A DNA stretch of 64,000 nucleotides. Source: Bacillota bacterium. GTDB taxonomy: Bacteria; Bacillota; Clostridia; Oscillospirales; Oscillospiraceae. The notes under the pieces were generated by a model. The model searched no databases. It had not been told where the DNA came from and was given only the letters and a program-made list of their open reading frames with translations. Position 1 is the first letter of the stretch. Every line of letters begins with the position of its first letter. Shown piece after piece: positions 53,284 through 61,302 of this stretch. Where the stretch lies: the NCBI GenBank assembly GCA_023459875.1, contig JAEWRY010000027.1, forward strand, positions 36,133 to 100,132, in the 5' to 3' direction. The translations under genes were made by a program, and so were the position numbers.

Positions 53284-54516
53284 TTAAGCGCGCACCTTTT
53301 TCAGCTTTACGAAGCGGGGGAGGGACTGCTCCAGAGGCCGGTCGGGCTCGCCCTGGATGAGGGGCAGCGCGTAATCCACGAAGGGCTTTAAAATTCCGTT
53401 TCCGGCGGCGTTAATCCAGTCTCTTGGCACCTTTTTCTCAGCGTTCGCCGCTTCGGTCAGGGGAATCAGCTTGGTCCTGCAGGAATAGCCGCCTTCGCGG
53501 GTGCATTCAAAGGCCACCATCATATCGGTCACGCCGGAAACGGCGGCTTCCACCGCGGCCTTGCCCGCCAGATATGCCTCGTCGTTATCCGCCTTGGAGG
53601 CAAGGTGGGCTCCGCACCGCTGCAGGAGGGAAAGCTCGATGCCGCGCACCTTGGCACCGGTCTTCTGCTTCACCGCGTCGGCGAGCATGGCGGCGAGCCC
53701 GCCCAGCTGCGCGTGGCCGAAGCCGTCGGTAGCCGAGGCTTTTGCTTCGGATACGAAGGTTCCGTCCGCGTAGTGGATGCCCTCGGAAACGCCCACGAAG
53801 CACTTGCCCGTCCTGCCGTAGATATCGGCAACGTCTTTGAGGAAAATTTCCATATCGAAATTAACCTCGGGCAGATAAAGGAGGTCGGGGCCGTAACCGG
53901 CGTAGGAAGCAAGCCCCGCGGCGCCCGTCAGCCAGCCCGCGTGCCGTCCCATGGCCTCCACCACCGTTACCTCGCCGGTATCGTACACGTGCGCGTCCTG
54001 CCAGACCTCCATAAAAGAGGTGGCGATATATTTGGCGGCGCTGCCGTAGCCGGGGCAGTGGTCGGTGCCGTTCAGGTCGTTGTCGATGGTCTTGGGCACG
54101 CCGATGATGCGGCATTCGTAGCCCACGCTCTGCATATACTTACTGATCTTATTGCAGGTATCCATGGAGTCGTTTCCGCCGTTATAAAAAAAGTAACGCA
54201 CATCGTATTTTTTGAAGACTTCCAGGATACGTTTATAATCGGTATCGTCCTTGGCGGGTTCGGCCAGCTTATACCGGCAGGAGCCAAGCGCTGAGGACGG
54301 GGTATAGCGCAGCAGCGCCAGCTCCCCCGGACTCTCCTGACCCATATCAAAAAGCTCATCGGCCAGAACGCCCTTGATGCCGTGTGCGGCGCCCAGAACC
54401 TTGGTAATGCACCCGGCTTTCAGCGCCGTTTCGATGACGCCCTGGGCACTGGCGTTGATGACGGCGGTTGGGCCGCCCGACTGGCCCAGAATACAGGAAC
54501 CCTTCAGTTCACTCAT
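53284..54516 (-). CDS. pfp: Pyrophosphate-type 6-phosphofructokinase
   Basis: A 410-residue PFK on the - strand. The diagnostic sites are NGGNDSMD (Asn115, Asp116) and VPKTIDND (Lys142): Asp and Lys replace the two glycines of ATP enzymes, which blocks ATP and favours pyrophosphate. VVEAMGRHAGWL is the sugar site. The reaction is reversible, so the enzyme could work in glycolysis or gluconeogenesis and save ATP. Cosubstrate is inferred from these residues. The promoter is interleaved with that of fba. Confidence 0.92.
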   Translation of the reverse strand: MSELKGSCILGQSGGPTAVINASAQGVIETALKAGCITKVLGAAHGIKGVLADELFDMGQESPGELALLRYTPSSALGSCRYKLAEPAKDDTDYKRILEVFKKYDVRYFFYNGGNDSMDTCNKISKYMQSVGYECRIIGVPKTIDNDLNGTDHCPGYGSAAKYIATSFMEVWQDAHVYDTGEVTVVEAMGRHAGWLTGAAGLASYAGYGPDLLYLPEVNFDMEIFLKDVADIYGRTGKCFVGVSEGIHYADGTFVSEAKASATDGFGHAQLGGLAAMLADAVKQKTGAKVRGIELSLLQRCGAHLASKADNDEAYLAGKAAVEAAVSGVTDMMVAFECTREGGYSCRTKLIPLTEAANAEKKVPRDWINAAGNGILKPFVDYALPLIQGEPDRPLEQSLPRFVKLKKVRA

Positions 54517-54551
54517 AGCAATACCTCCAATAGTTGTCAGTGATTATTCAA

Positions 54552-54580
54552 ATCATAGCACGTACTCTTGCATTTATCAA
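54552..54580 (-). promoter_or_regulatory. Promoter of the PPi-PFK gene
   Basis: On the - strand: TTGATA (54575-54580), 17 bp, TATGAT (54552-54557). Its -35 lies inside the spacer of the divergent fba promoter. Confidence 0.75.
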
Positions 54581-54596
54581 TCGTAAATGATAGAAT
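54568..54596 (+). promoter_or_regulatory. Promoter of fba
   Basis: TTGCAT (54568-54573), 17 bp, TAGAAT (54591-54596) with extended TGA. The two divergent promoters share the stretch 54568-54580, so polymerase binding should be mutually exclusive. Confidence 0.78.
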
Positions 54597-54627
54597 CCGA
54601 AGTAACGAAAAGTAAGGAGATGTATCT

Positions 54628-55563
54628 ATGCCGCTTGTCACATCAAAAGAAATGTTTGAAAAAGCCTACAGTGGCGGATATGCCATCGGCGCGTTCAACG
54701 TCAACAATATGGAGATCATCCAGGGGATTACCGAGGCCGCCAAAGAGGTGAATTCCCCCCTGATCCTTCAGGTTTCCGCGGGCGCCAGGAAGTATGCCAA
54801 GCATGTTTACCTGATGAAGCTCATCGACGCCGCCCTGGAAGACACCAGCCTGCCCATCTGCGTCCATCTGGACCACGGCGAGAGCTTCGAGGTCTGCAAA
54901 TCCTGCGTGGACGGCGGATTTACCTCGGTTATGATCGACGGCTCCAAGCACAGCTTCAAGGATAACATCGCTCTCACCAAGCAGGTGGTGGAATACGCCC
55001 ACGACCATGGCGTGGTTGTGGAAGGCGAACTTGGCAGGCTCGCCGGCATTGAGGACGCCGTCAACGTCTCTGCCGAGAACTCCTCCTATACCGACCCAAA
55101 CCAGGTGGAGGAATTCGTAAAGGCCACCGGCGTGGACTCCCTGGCCATCGCCATCGGCACCAGCCACGGCGCTTATAAGTTTAAGCCCGGCACCAAGCCC
55201 CAGCTCCGCTTCGATATTCTCGACGAGGTCGTCAGGCGCCTGCCCGGATTCCCCATCGTCCTACACGGCGCCTCCTCGGTCATCCCTGAATTCGTTGACA
55301 TCATTAACGCAAACGGCGGCAATATGAAGGACGCCCTGGGTGTTCCCGAGGACCAGCTCAGAAAAGCAGCGGCTAGCGCCGTGTGCAAGATCAATATCGA
55401 CTCCGACCTGCGCCTGGCCATGACCGCCGGCATCCGAGAGCATATGGCCCAGTTCCCCGATCATTTCGACCCCCGCCAGTACCTCACCCCCGGCCGCGAC
55501 AACATCCGCGAGCTGGTCAAAAAGAAGATCGTGAACGTCCTGGGTTCCGACGGCAAGGCATAA
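54628..55563 (+). CDS. fba: Class II fructose-bisphosphate aldolase
   Basis: A 311-residue zinc enzyme. AFNVNNMEIIQGI, VHLDHGESFE (zinc His), VEGELGRLAG and VLHGASSVI are the class II core, with the NINSDLRL-like KINIDSDLRLA near the end. It splits fructose-1,6-bisphosphate. Divergent from the PPi-PFK gene, so consecutive glycolytic steps share one control region. Confidence 0.96.
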   Translation: MPLVTSKEMFEKAYSGGYAIGAFNVNNMEIIQGITEAAKEVNSPLILQVSAGARKYAKHVYLMKLIDAALEDTSLPICVHLDHGESFEVCKSCVDGGFTSVMIDGSKHSFKDNIALTKQVVEYAHDHGVVVEGELGRLAGIEDAVNVSAENSSYTDPNQVEEFVKATGVDSLAIAIGTSHGAYKFKPGTKPQLRFDILDEVVRRLPGFPIVLHGASSVIPEFVDIINANGGNMKDALGVPEDQLRKAAASAVCKINIDSDLRLAMTAGIREHMAQFPDHFDPRQYLTPGRDNIRELVKKKIVNVLGSDGKA

Positions 55564-55595
55564 TCATTTTTGTTAGCTTAACCATATGATTCTAT

Positions 55596-55632
55596 AAAAA
55601 CCGCTTTTCCTGGAAGGGAAGGGCGGTTTTTT
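55596..55632 (+). terminator. Intrinsic terminator after fba
   Basis: AAAAACCGC / GCGGTTTTTT stem with a structured inner part. The A-run on the left also makes it usable from the other strand. Between here and 55767 I see no gene or further signal. Confidence 0.85.
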
Positions 55633-55766
55633 CTCGTAATATCTGCTGATTAAACCGCACAGCGGTTATTCGCAGGGATTTCGAAAGGATGAAGCGGTAC
55701 CTTCTATGTCTGTGTAATGCAAGGAAAATCAAATCCGGACCGGAAGAAGAAAACAAAAATCGACAC

Positions 55767-55795
55767 TTGACAAACCAGAAGAGCGGGGTTATCAT
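55767..55795 (+). promoter_or_regulatory. Promoter of the metal-resistance operon
   Basis: TTGACA (55767-55772), 17 bp, TATCAT (55790-55795). The operator starts seven bases after the -10. Confidence 0.88.
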
Positions 55796-55801
55796 TATAT
55801 C

Positions 55802-55827
55802 ATCATTTGAACAATTGTTCATATGAT
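55802..55827 (+). promoter_or_regulatory. Palindromic operator for the ArsR/CadC-type repressor
   Basis: A 26-bp palindrome with one mismatched pair, centred on TGAACAATTGTTCA (55808-55821) and flanked by ATCAT / ATGAT. It covers the transcription start region, as expected for an ArsR-family repressor. Confidence 0.85.
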
Positions 55828-55844
55828 ATTAATGAGGTGAGCAT

Positions 55845-56207
55845 ATGAAATTTGAACATTCCGAAATCTGCGATGCTACCGTAATTCACAACGACATTAT
55901 TTCCCGCGTAAAAGAGCAAATGCCTGACGAGGACCCTGTCTACGAGGTATCGGAGCTATTCAAGGTCTTCGGCGATTCCACCCGCACCCGCATCATCTGC
56001 GCTCTCGCGATCTCGGAACTGTGCGTGTGCGACCTTTCGGCCCTTTTAAATATGACCCAGTCGGCCATTTCCCATCAGCTTCGCATTCTGAAGGGCGCCC
56101 GTATGGTGAAAAGCCGCAGAAACGGCAAGGTGGTCTATTACTCTCTGGCCGACGAACACGTTAAGACGTTATTTGAGATCGCCTTTGTCCATGTTATGGA
56201 GGATTAG
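55845..56207 (+). CDS. CadC-like ArsR-family metal sensor
   Basis: A 120-residue winged-helix repressor with GAGGTGA upstream. ELCVCDL gives Cys60 and Cys62, and Cys9 lies in a loose N-terminal arm: the arrangement of the CadC thiolate-rich site that senses Cd, Pb or Zn. The recognition helix is in MTQSAISHQLRILKGA. Metal binding would release the operator at 55802-55827 and induce the P-type ATPase next to it. Confidence 0.92.
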   Translation: MKFEHSEICDATVIHNDIISRVKEQMPDEDPVYEVSELFKVFGDSTRTRIICALAISELCVCDLSALLNMTQSAISHQLRILKGARMVKSRRNGKVVYYSLADEHVKTLFEIAFVHVMED

Positions 56208-56210
56208 TTT

Positions 56211-58151
56211 ATGTGTGAAGCGGAGCTTGCCCACAAGGGCGGACACTCCCACGAGGAACAGATTCATGACCATACCTGTGAAAGCGGCAGCTGCGGCTGC
56301 GCCCATGAACACGGCAGTGGGGAAGAGGATAAAAAGCAGCTCGTTTGGCTGCTGGGAGCCGCGGTTCTCTTTGCCGCCGCGTTTTTTATCCCCTCAGGCA
56401 TTTATAAAACAATTCTCTTCCTTCTGGCCTATCTCGCGGCCGGATGGGAAGTGCTGTTCAAGGCCCTGAAAAATATCTTTCGGGGAGAAGTTTTCGACGA
56501 AGCTTTTCTGATGTCGGTGGCGAGCATCGGTGCGCTTTTACTGGGAGAATACCCCGAAGGGGTCGCGGTGATGCTCTTTTATCAGGTGGGAGAATTCTTT
56601 CAATCTCTGGCGGTGGGCCACTCCCGCAAGTCCATCTCCCAGCTCATGGACATCCGCCCCGACAGCGCGAGCCGCATCGAGGACGGCGAAATCGTCACCC
56701 GGGACGCGAAAGAGATTCTCCCCGGCGACCTTATCCTGGTGAAGCCCGGCGAGCGCATCCCATTGGACGGCGTGGTTGTGGAAGGCGCCTCCCAGATTGA
56801 CACCTCCGCCCTCACCGGCGAGTCCATGCCCCGCGAAGTGGCTGTGGACAGTAGCGTGCTCTCCGGTTGCGTCAACCAGAGCGGCACGCTGAAGGTAAAG
56901 GTAACAAAACCCTTTGGAGAGTCCACCGCGTCCAAAATTCTGGAGCTGGTTGAAAACGCGGGAGCCAACAAGGCAAAGGCGGAACTGTTTATCACCCGGT
57001 TCGCCCGTTGGTACACCCCGGCGGTTGTTCTCATCGCGGCCGCGGTGGCCATTCTTCCGCCCCTGGTTCTGGGCGGCGGGTGGTCCGAATACATCCGGCG
57101 GGCACTTGTATTTCTGGTCATTTCCTGCCCTTGCGCCCTGGTCATTTCCGTCCCCATGGGCTTTTTCGCAGGGCTGGGCTGCGCCTCGAAAAACGGAATT
57201 CTGATTAAAGGAAGCAACTATCTGGAAGCCCTGCGCAACCCGGAGATCTTTGTGTTTGACAAAACCGGCACCCTCACCGAGGGAAAATTCCAGGTTACCC
57301 AGGTGATCCCCGGTTCCCTCGACCGCGATACGCTATTGGAATATGCGGCCCACGCCGAGGTCTATTCCACCCATCCCATCGCCCAATCTCTGCGCGCGGC
57401 GCTTGGAGCTCCGCTTTCTCCCTGCCGCGTCGGGGGTGTGCGGGAGCAGGCGGGCGGCGGCGTGGAGGCGCAGGTGGACGGAAAAACCGTTCTCGCCGGA
57501 AACCGCAGGTTAATGGAGGGCGCGGGGATCGCTGTCCCTACGGAGGAACCGGAGTATACCACGGTCTATGTCGCTGTGGACGGTCTCTACGGCGGCGCCG
57601 TTCTGATCGGCGATATGCCTAAGCCTGAGGCCAAGGAGGCCCTCGGAGAACTCAGAAAGCTTGGCGTCAGGCGTACGGTTATGTTAACCGGAGACAAGCG
57701 GGCGGCAGGGGAGAGGGCAGGCAGGGAAGTGGGCGTGGACGAGGTCCACGCGGAGCTTCTCCCCCAGGACAAGGTAAAGAACATGGAAGTGCTCATGAAG
57801 AATAAAACAGGCGTACTTGTCTTCGTGGGCGACGGAATGAACGACGCCCCGGTCCTTGCGCGGGCGGATATCGGAATTGCCATGGGCGCACTGGGGACCG
57901 ACGCCGCCATTGAGGCAGCCGACGTGGTGATTATGGACGACAACCTCAAGCGGCTGCCCACGGCCGTGGGAATTGCTCGCCGAACTCATACCATCGTACT
58001 GCAAAACATTGTGTTCGCATTATCTGTAAAGGCTTTGATTCTTACACTTGGAGCGCTGGGCTACGCCTCCATGTGGGCGGCTGTTTTCGCCGATGTGGGT
58101 GTTTCGCTGCTGGCGGTGCTGAACTCCATGCGTGCTTTAAGCATAAAATAA
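56211..58151 (+). CDS. cadA: Heavy-metal P1B ATPase (CadA/ZntA type)
   Basis: A 646-residue exporter. Instead of a folded HMA domain the N-terminus is a His/Cys-rich tail (residues 8-40: HSHEEQIHDHTC, SCGCAHEH). The actuator TGE is in SALTGESMPREV, the metal-site CPC is C306-P307-C308, the phosphorylated Asp350 is in DKTGTLTEG, and the hinge GDGMNDAPVL is present. It pumps Cd, Zn, Pb or Co out. Three bases separate it from its sensor gene. Confidence 0.94.
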   Translation: MCEAELAHKGGHSHEEQIHDHTCESGSCGCAHEHGSGEEDKKQLVWLLGAAVLFAAAFFIPSGIYKTILFLLAYLAAGWEVLFKALKNIFRGEVFDEAFLMSVASIGALLLGEYPEGVAVMLFYQVGEFFQSLAVGHSRKSISQLMDIRPDSASRIEDGEIVTRDAKEILPGDLILVKPGERIPLDGVVVEGASQIDTSALTGESMPREVAVDSSVLSGCVNQSGTLKVKVTKPFGESTASKILELVENAGANKAKAELFITRFARWYTPAVVLIAAAVAILPPLVLGGGWSEYIRRALVFLVISCPCALVISVPMGFFAGLGCASKNGILIKGSNYLEALRNPEIFVFDKTGTLTEGKFQVTQVIPGSLDRDTLLEYAAHAEVYSTHPIAQSLRAALGAPLSPCRVGGVREQAGGGVEAQVDGKTVLAGNRRLMEGAGIAVPTEEPEYTTVYVAVDGLYGGAVLIGDMPKPEAKEALGELRKLGVRRTVMLTGDKRAAGERAGREVGVDEVHAELLPQDKVKNMEVLMKNKTGVLVFVGDGMNDAPVLARADIGIAMGALGTDAAIEAADVVIMDDNLKRLPTAVGIARRTHTIVLQNIVFALSVKALILTLGALGYASMWAAVFADVGVSLLAVLNSMRALSIK

Positions 58152-58180
58152 GGCATCTGATCCGAGAGGAGAAGCTTGCC

Positions 58181-58696
58181 TTGCCTCTGACCGTCGTCCC
58201 TTACGACCGGCTTGCCGCCGTGGAGTATGCCCACCGTTGGGCCTTTAGCCGCAATCCCCGCTACTATAACTATGACAAAATCGGCGGAGACTGTACGAAT
58301 TTCGCCTCCCAATGCCTTTACGCGGGTACTGGAGTCATGAATTACACGCCTGTCTACGGGTGGTTTTATAACAGCGCGAACAGCAAGTCCCCCTCCTGGA
58401 CTGGAGTTGCGTATTTTTACAATTATATGTCGAGGGGAAAGCCGAACCAGGGGCCGTTCTGTGTGGAAACCTCGCTGGAGGAAGTTGAAATTGGGGATCT
58501 CATTCAGCTCAGCTTCCGGAACAGCGAGTACCAGCATACGCCGGTGGTTGTTGCGGTCGGCGACCCGCCCATGCCGGAAAACATCCTGCTTGCCGCCCAT
58601 ACCTATGACGCCGATTACCGCCCCATGAGTACTTACCCCTATGAACTCTACCGCTGTCTTCACATTCTGGGAGCCTATACCGCTTCGGCGAAATAA
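58181..58696 (+). CDS. Amidase_6-type putative cysteine amidase
   Basis: A 171-residue protein. TTG 58181 is preferred since GAGAGGAG ends nine bases upstream and YDRLAAVEYAHRWAFSRN, the family start, follows. The putative catalytic Cys is in GGDCTNFASQCLYAG and His in YQHTPVVV, a CHAP/NlpC-like pairing. No signal peptide, so it is either cytoplasmic, in the spore, or its N-terminus is further upstream. Peptidoglycan amide cleavage is the family guess. A spore or wall role is unproven. Confidence 0.82.
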   Translation: MPLTVVPYDRLAAVEYAHRWAFSRNPRYYNYDKIGGDCTNFASQCLYAGTGVMNYTPVYGWFYNSANSKSPSWTGVAYFYNYMSRGKPNQGPFCVETSLEEVEIGDLIQLSFRNSEYQHTPVVVAVGDPPMPENILLAAHTYDADYRPMSTYPYELYRCLHILGAYTASAK

Positions 58697-58700
58697 CAAT

Positions 58701-58735
58701 AAATGCCCGGGACTGATAAATCCCAGGCATTTTTG
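58701..58735. terminator. Bidirectional terminator between amidase and recombinase genes
   Basis: AAATGCCCGGGA / TCCCAGGCATTT stem (one mismatch), followed by TTTGTT on +; on - the A-rich side gives a U tract. Confidence 0.85.
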
Positions 58736-59710
58736 TTATTCAATTTTTTTCTTCTTTTTCACTTTGCCCAGCGGATTTGACCTAGCCGCTGTCCTGAGGT
58801 CTTCGTTGTCCACGTGGGTGTAGATCTGTGTAGTATTCAAATGCTCGTGTCCCAGAACTTCCTGAAGAGTGCGCACATCCACGCCGTTTTGAAGCATAAG
58901 CGTCGCGGCGGTATGCCGCAGCTTGTGGGAAGAATACTGGGTGCTGTCCAGTCCCGCTTCCAGAAGATGTTTTTTTACCAACTTATGTACCGCGGCGGTG
59001 GTAACGCGCGTGTGTTTTCTTGTGATAAAAAGAGCGTTTTTGTCAATAATACCTTGTATTCCGCGAACCGCAAGCCAATCCTCCAGCGCCTGTTTGCAGG
59101 CGTCATTAAGAAAAACGATACGTTCTTTGTTGCCTTTTCCCAGAATGCGGAGCTGATCTCCACGGACGTCGGTAAGGTTGATTCCAACCAGCTCGGAAAT
59201 GCGCATACCGCAGTTGAGAAAGAGCGCCAGAATACAGTAATCCCGTTCACGGTTATCTCCGCCGATCGATTCCAGTAAATGGATGCTCTCGTCAAGGCTC
59301 AGATACCGCGGCAGGGATTTTTTCAGTCTTGGGGAGTCCAGGTCCTGCATTGGGTTTTCCTTTAATAGCTTTGCCTTATTGGTGAGATATTTATAGAAGG
59401 ACCGGATGGTCGCGACCTTGCGCGCCCGTGTCGCCGCGCCGCGAGAGAACTCGCGGTTGAGTCTGGCCATGTAGGCATAGACGTCGGAAAGGGTGACGGA
59501 GCGGACCAGGTCAATATCTACGTCGTCGATGGAGATTTCCTCAAAGTCAGTGTCGCCCGGTAAATTTTTCTTAATCAGCTTGATGTAGCGGAAGAAGTTG
59601 CGAAGATCAAGAAAGTACTCGTCGACTGTCTTAACGGAATGCCCCTGAATAGTTTCGTGATAAGTAAGAAAATCACGAATAACTGGAGGCGCCTCGGTAC
59701 GGTAATCCAT
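58736..59710 (-). CDS. Tyrosine recombinase (XerC/XerD-like)
   Basis: A 324-residue recombinase on the - strand; ATG 59710, behind GGAGGGAGGG at some distance. N-terminal SAM-like core-binding domain about 8-115, catalytic domain 135-315 with Arg170 (GMRISEL), Lys192, His262 and Arg265 (HKLRHTAAT), His288 (LGHEHL) and the nucleophile Tyr297 (TQIYTHV). A basic tail KVKKKKKIE ends it. It resembles the chromosomal XerC of this lineage, but it lies beside a filamentous prophage, so it could be host Xer used by the phage or a phage integrase. Confidence 0.92.
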   Translation of the reverse strand: MDYRTEAPPVIRDFLTYHETIQGHSVKTVDEYFLDLRNFFRYIKLIKKNLPGDTDFEEISIDDVDIDLVRSVTLSDVYAYMARLNREFSRGAATRARKVATIRSFYKYLTNKAKLLKENPMQDLDSPRLKKSLPRYLSLDESIHLLESIGGDNRERDYCILALFLNCGMRISELVGINLTDVRGDQLRILGKGNKERIVFLNDACKQALEDWLAVRGIQGIIDKNALFITRKHTRVTTAAVHKLVKKHLLEAGLDSTQYSSHKLRHTAATLMLQNGVDVRTLQEVLGHEHLNTTQIYTHVDNEDLRTAARSNPLGKVKKKKKIE

Positions 59711-59738
59711 TTTCGTTTTATCCCCGTTTCCCTCCCTC

Positions 59739-59770
59739 CAAGTCAACAAAATTTTTATTTTGTTGACTTG
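59739..59770. repeat. 14-4-14 palindrome, candidate recombination site
   Basis: Perfect 14-base arms (59739-59752, 59757-59770) around TTTT. Read as 11-6-11 the right arm is TTTTGTTGACT, similar to the XerD half-site of dif (TTATGTTAACT-like). It overlaps the recombinase leader and the end of a 53-codon ORF. Neither strand has a following U tract. Confidence 0.7.
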
Positions 59771-59916
59771 AAAGACTGATTCCCTTCTTCGTCAAGAATG
59801 TACTGTAGCACAGACAAGAGCTCCCTCTTGTCCCCAAATACATTCTGAATTGAAGCCCCATATACAGAACGCTTAATCAAATTCAGTTCCTTCTGATTAA
59901 GCATTAAAGTTATCAT
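59755..59916 (-). CDS. Small ORF, 53 aa, end of the prophage
   Basis: ATG at 59916 lies one base after the upstream stop, behind an excellent GGAGGTAAAGTGAT site. The peptide MITLMLNQKELNLIKRSVYG continues to a helix KRELLSVLQYILDEEG and ends KSTK; its stop is inside the palindrome. No known family. A directionality factor or small regulator is possible but unsupported. Confidence 0.65.
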   Translation of the reverse strand: MITLMLNQKELNLIKRSVYGASIQNVFGDKRELLSVLQYILDEEGNQSFKSTK

Positions 59917-59917
59917 A

Positions 59918-60199
59918 TCACTTTACCTCCATCAGCGCAACAACCGCATTCACCAGAGCCGCCGTCTTCGGCTCGAGGTCCCGCATCTTCATAAGACGCT
60001 GCTGGACCCGGCGCATCTCATCCCGCTTTTCTCCAATATGAACCTGCAAAAGCTCCGCTTCATGCACCATCTGGTCCCGGCCTCGGGCGAAGTCACACAC
60101 TAAATTCTCAAACTTCTCATTAAATCCCTCACCACGCCACGACATAACAGTCTCCAATGTCTCATCGGACATCCTCACACTTTTCATATTATTCTTCAT
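59918..60199 (-). CDS. Small ribbon-helix-helix-like protein with coiled coil
   Basis: A 93-residue protein; ATG 60199 with AAGGAG eight bases upstream (a GTG at 60208 is less likely). MKSVRMSDETLETVMSWRG and EKFENLVCDFA look like a ribbon-helix-helix DNA-binding unit; residues 45-80 form a coiled coil. It follows rep and could repress phage genes or modulate replication. Role inferred only. Confidence 0.7.
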   Translation of the reverse strand: MKNNMKSVRMSDETLETVMSWRGEGFNEKFENLVCDFARGRDQMVHEAELLQVHIGEKRDEMRRVQQRLMKMRDLEPKTAALVNAVVALMEVK

Positions 60200-60241
60200 C
60201 TCAAACACTCCTTATGTAATTCATATTTTTCCCGCTGCCAT

Positions 60242-61174
60242 TCAGATCAGCGCCGCTGCCTTCTTCTTATGAGATACAGATTCATTCAAAAGCGCCTTAT
60301 ATTTCGGATTCTGCACCGTTCCCCTCTGCCCGAGCCGTTTTTTAAACTCCTCCTCCCCTGCTATCTCAATCAGAGTGCTAATTGCGTTTCCTGCCTGCTT
60401 ATATACAAAGTTCTCAAGATTCATTATGTTGTAATCTGCTCCAGGTTTTTGGTACAGCTTAATCCTCGCGGCCCCAGCCAGCAGCTTCTCCCAATATAAC
60501 TTCATGGGCCAGCGCCACTTGTTTCCATCATACCCACCAGCATCTACATACCGTAGGTAGTTACCGAGGACACCGGCAAACCGCCCCCCGATATCCCCCG
60601 GAGCCGTCAAAAAAGCTGTAGCCCGTTCCCTTCTCAATTGGAGCTCCACCCGTATCCAATGACGACCATCGGTAAACCCTCGCTCCATAGCCTTGTCATA
60701 GATTCTCAAAAACAAATCGCTTTTCATGCTGCCATGTGTCACGCTGGAACCCTTGGAACCTTCAATAACCTGCCATTCAGAAAACTTACTTACAAACTGC
60801 CCGCCCCTGGTATCATCACAAACTTCATCTATATTAAGTATTTTCTCCTCGTCATCATCATAGGCCACGTCCAGCCGGGTTAAATTCATTTGGCCCTTAT
60901 TATAAAGAACCTCCTCAAATATGCTTTCATAGTCACCGTTTCCGTACGTCTCAAAAGCTCTGCACCCTTGCCCGGTGAGCTCAAGCCAGATTCCCATATC
61001 CTCGGCACCATTGTAATGTATCGAAATACAGTTCCAGTAAAGCCTATCTTGGTATCCATGAGCACCTTTCACCGTTTCCCAAGTTACTTGTTCCAAACCT
61101 AACATACGGATGAAGTCGGCAGTAGAATGAATCTTAGATGTTATTGAAAGAGCGTCAAATAAGACCTTTCCCAT
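60242..61174 (-). CDS. Rolling-circle replication initiator (Rep_trans/inovirus pII-like)
   Basis: A 310-residue replication protein. LELTGQGCRAFE, NLTRLDVAYDD and RIYDKAMERG...HWIRVELQLRRE follow the pattern of Rep_trans-type initiators, with a nicking Tyr probably in RIYDKAM. It would nick the replicative form to start single-strand synthesis. It lies directly downstream of the double hairpin at 61203-61248, a likely origin. Functional equivalent of Ff gene II. Confidence 0.86.
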   Translation of the reverse strand: MGKVLFDALSITSKIHSTADFIRMLGLEQVTWETVKGAHGYQDRLYWNCISIHYNGAEDMGIWLELTGQGCRAFETYGNGDYESIFEEVLYNKGQMNLTRLDVAYDDDEEKILNIDEVCDDTRGGQFVSKFSEWQVIEGSKGSSVTHGSMKSDLFLRIYDKAMERGFTDGRHWIRVELQLRRERATAFLTAPGDIGGRFAGVLGNYLRYVDAGGYDGNKWRWPMKLYWEKLLAGAARIKLYQKPGADYNIMNLENFVYKQAGNAISTLIEIAGEEEFKKRLGQRGTVQNPKYKALLNESVSHKKKAAALI

Positions 61175-61202
61175 AACTTTTTTCCTGCCTTCTGTATGTA
61201 GT

Positions 61203-61248
61203 ACCCCCCTGTTAGCCTAGGGGGGTTGCGGAAGCTTCTAACTTCCGC
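61203..61248. other. Double hairpin, candidate phage origin or packaging signal
   Basis: Two adjacent perfect hairpins: ACCCCCCT / AGGGGGGT with 8-nt loop (61203-61226), then GCGGAAG / CTTCCGC with 7-nt loop (61228-61248). They fill the gap between the Cys-rich gene and rep, matching the position of the Ff intergenic region. Confidence 0.65.
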
Positions 61249-61302
61249 TGTATCCCAAAGACCGCGCGCCGGCGAGACGCTGCCGGGAGGAATTGAATTA
61301 CA

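Noticed and set aside
53284..54516. Second copy of ATP-dependent PfkA
   Set aside because: Asp116 and Lys142 at the two diagnostic sites argue against ATP binding.
59739..59770. Palindrome as an ordinary intrinsic terminator
   Set aside because: Neither strand has a U tract after the stem, and the recombinase ribosome site follows directly.
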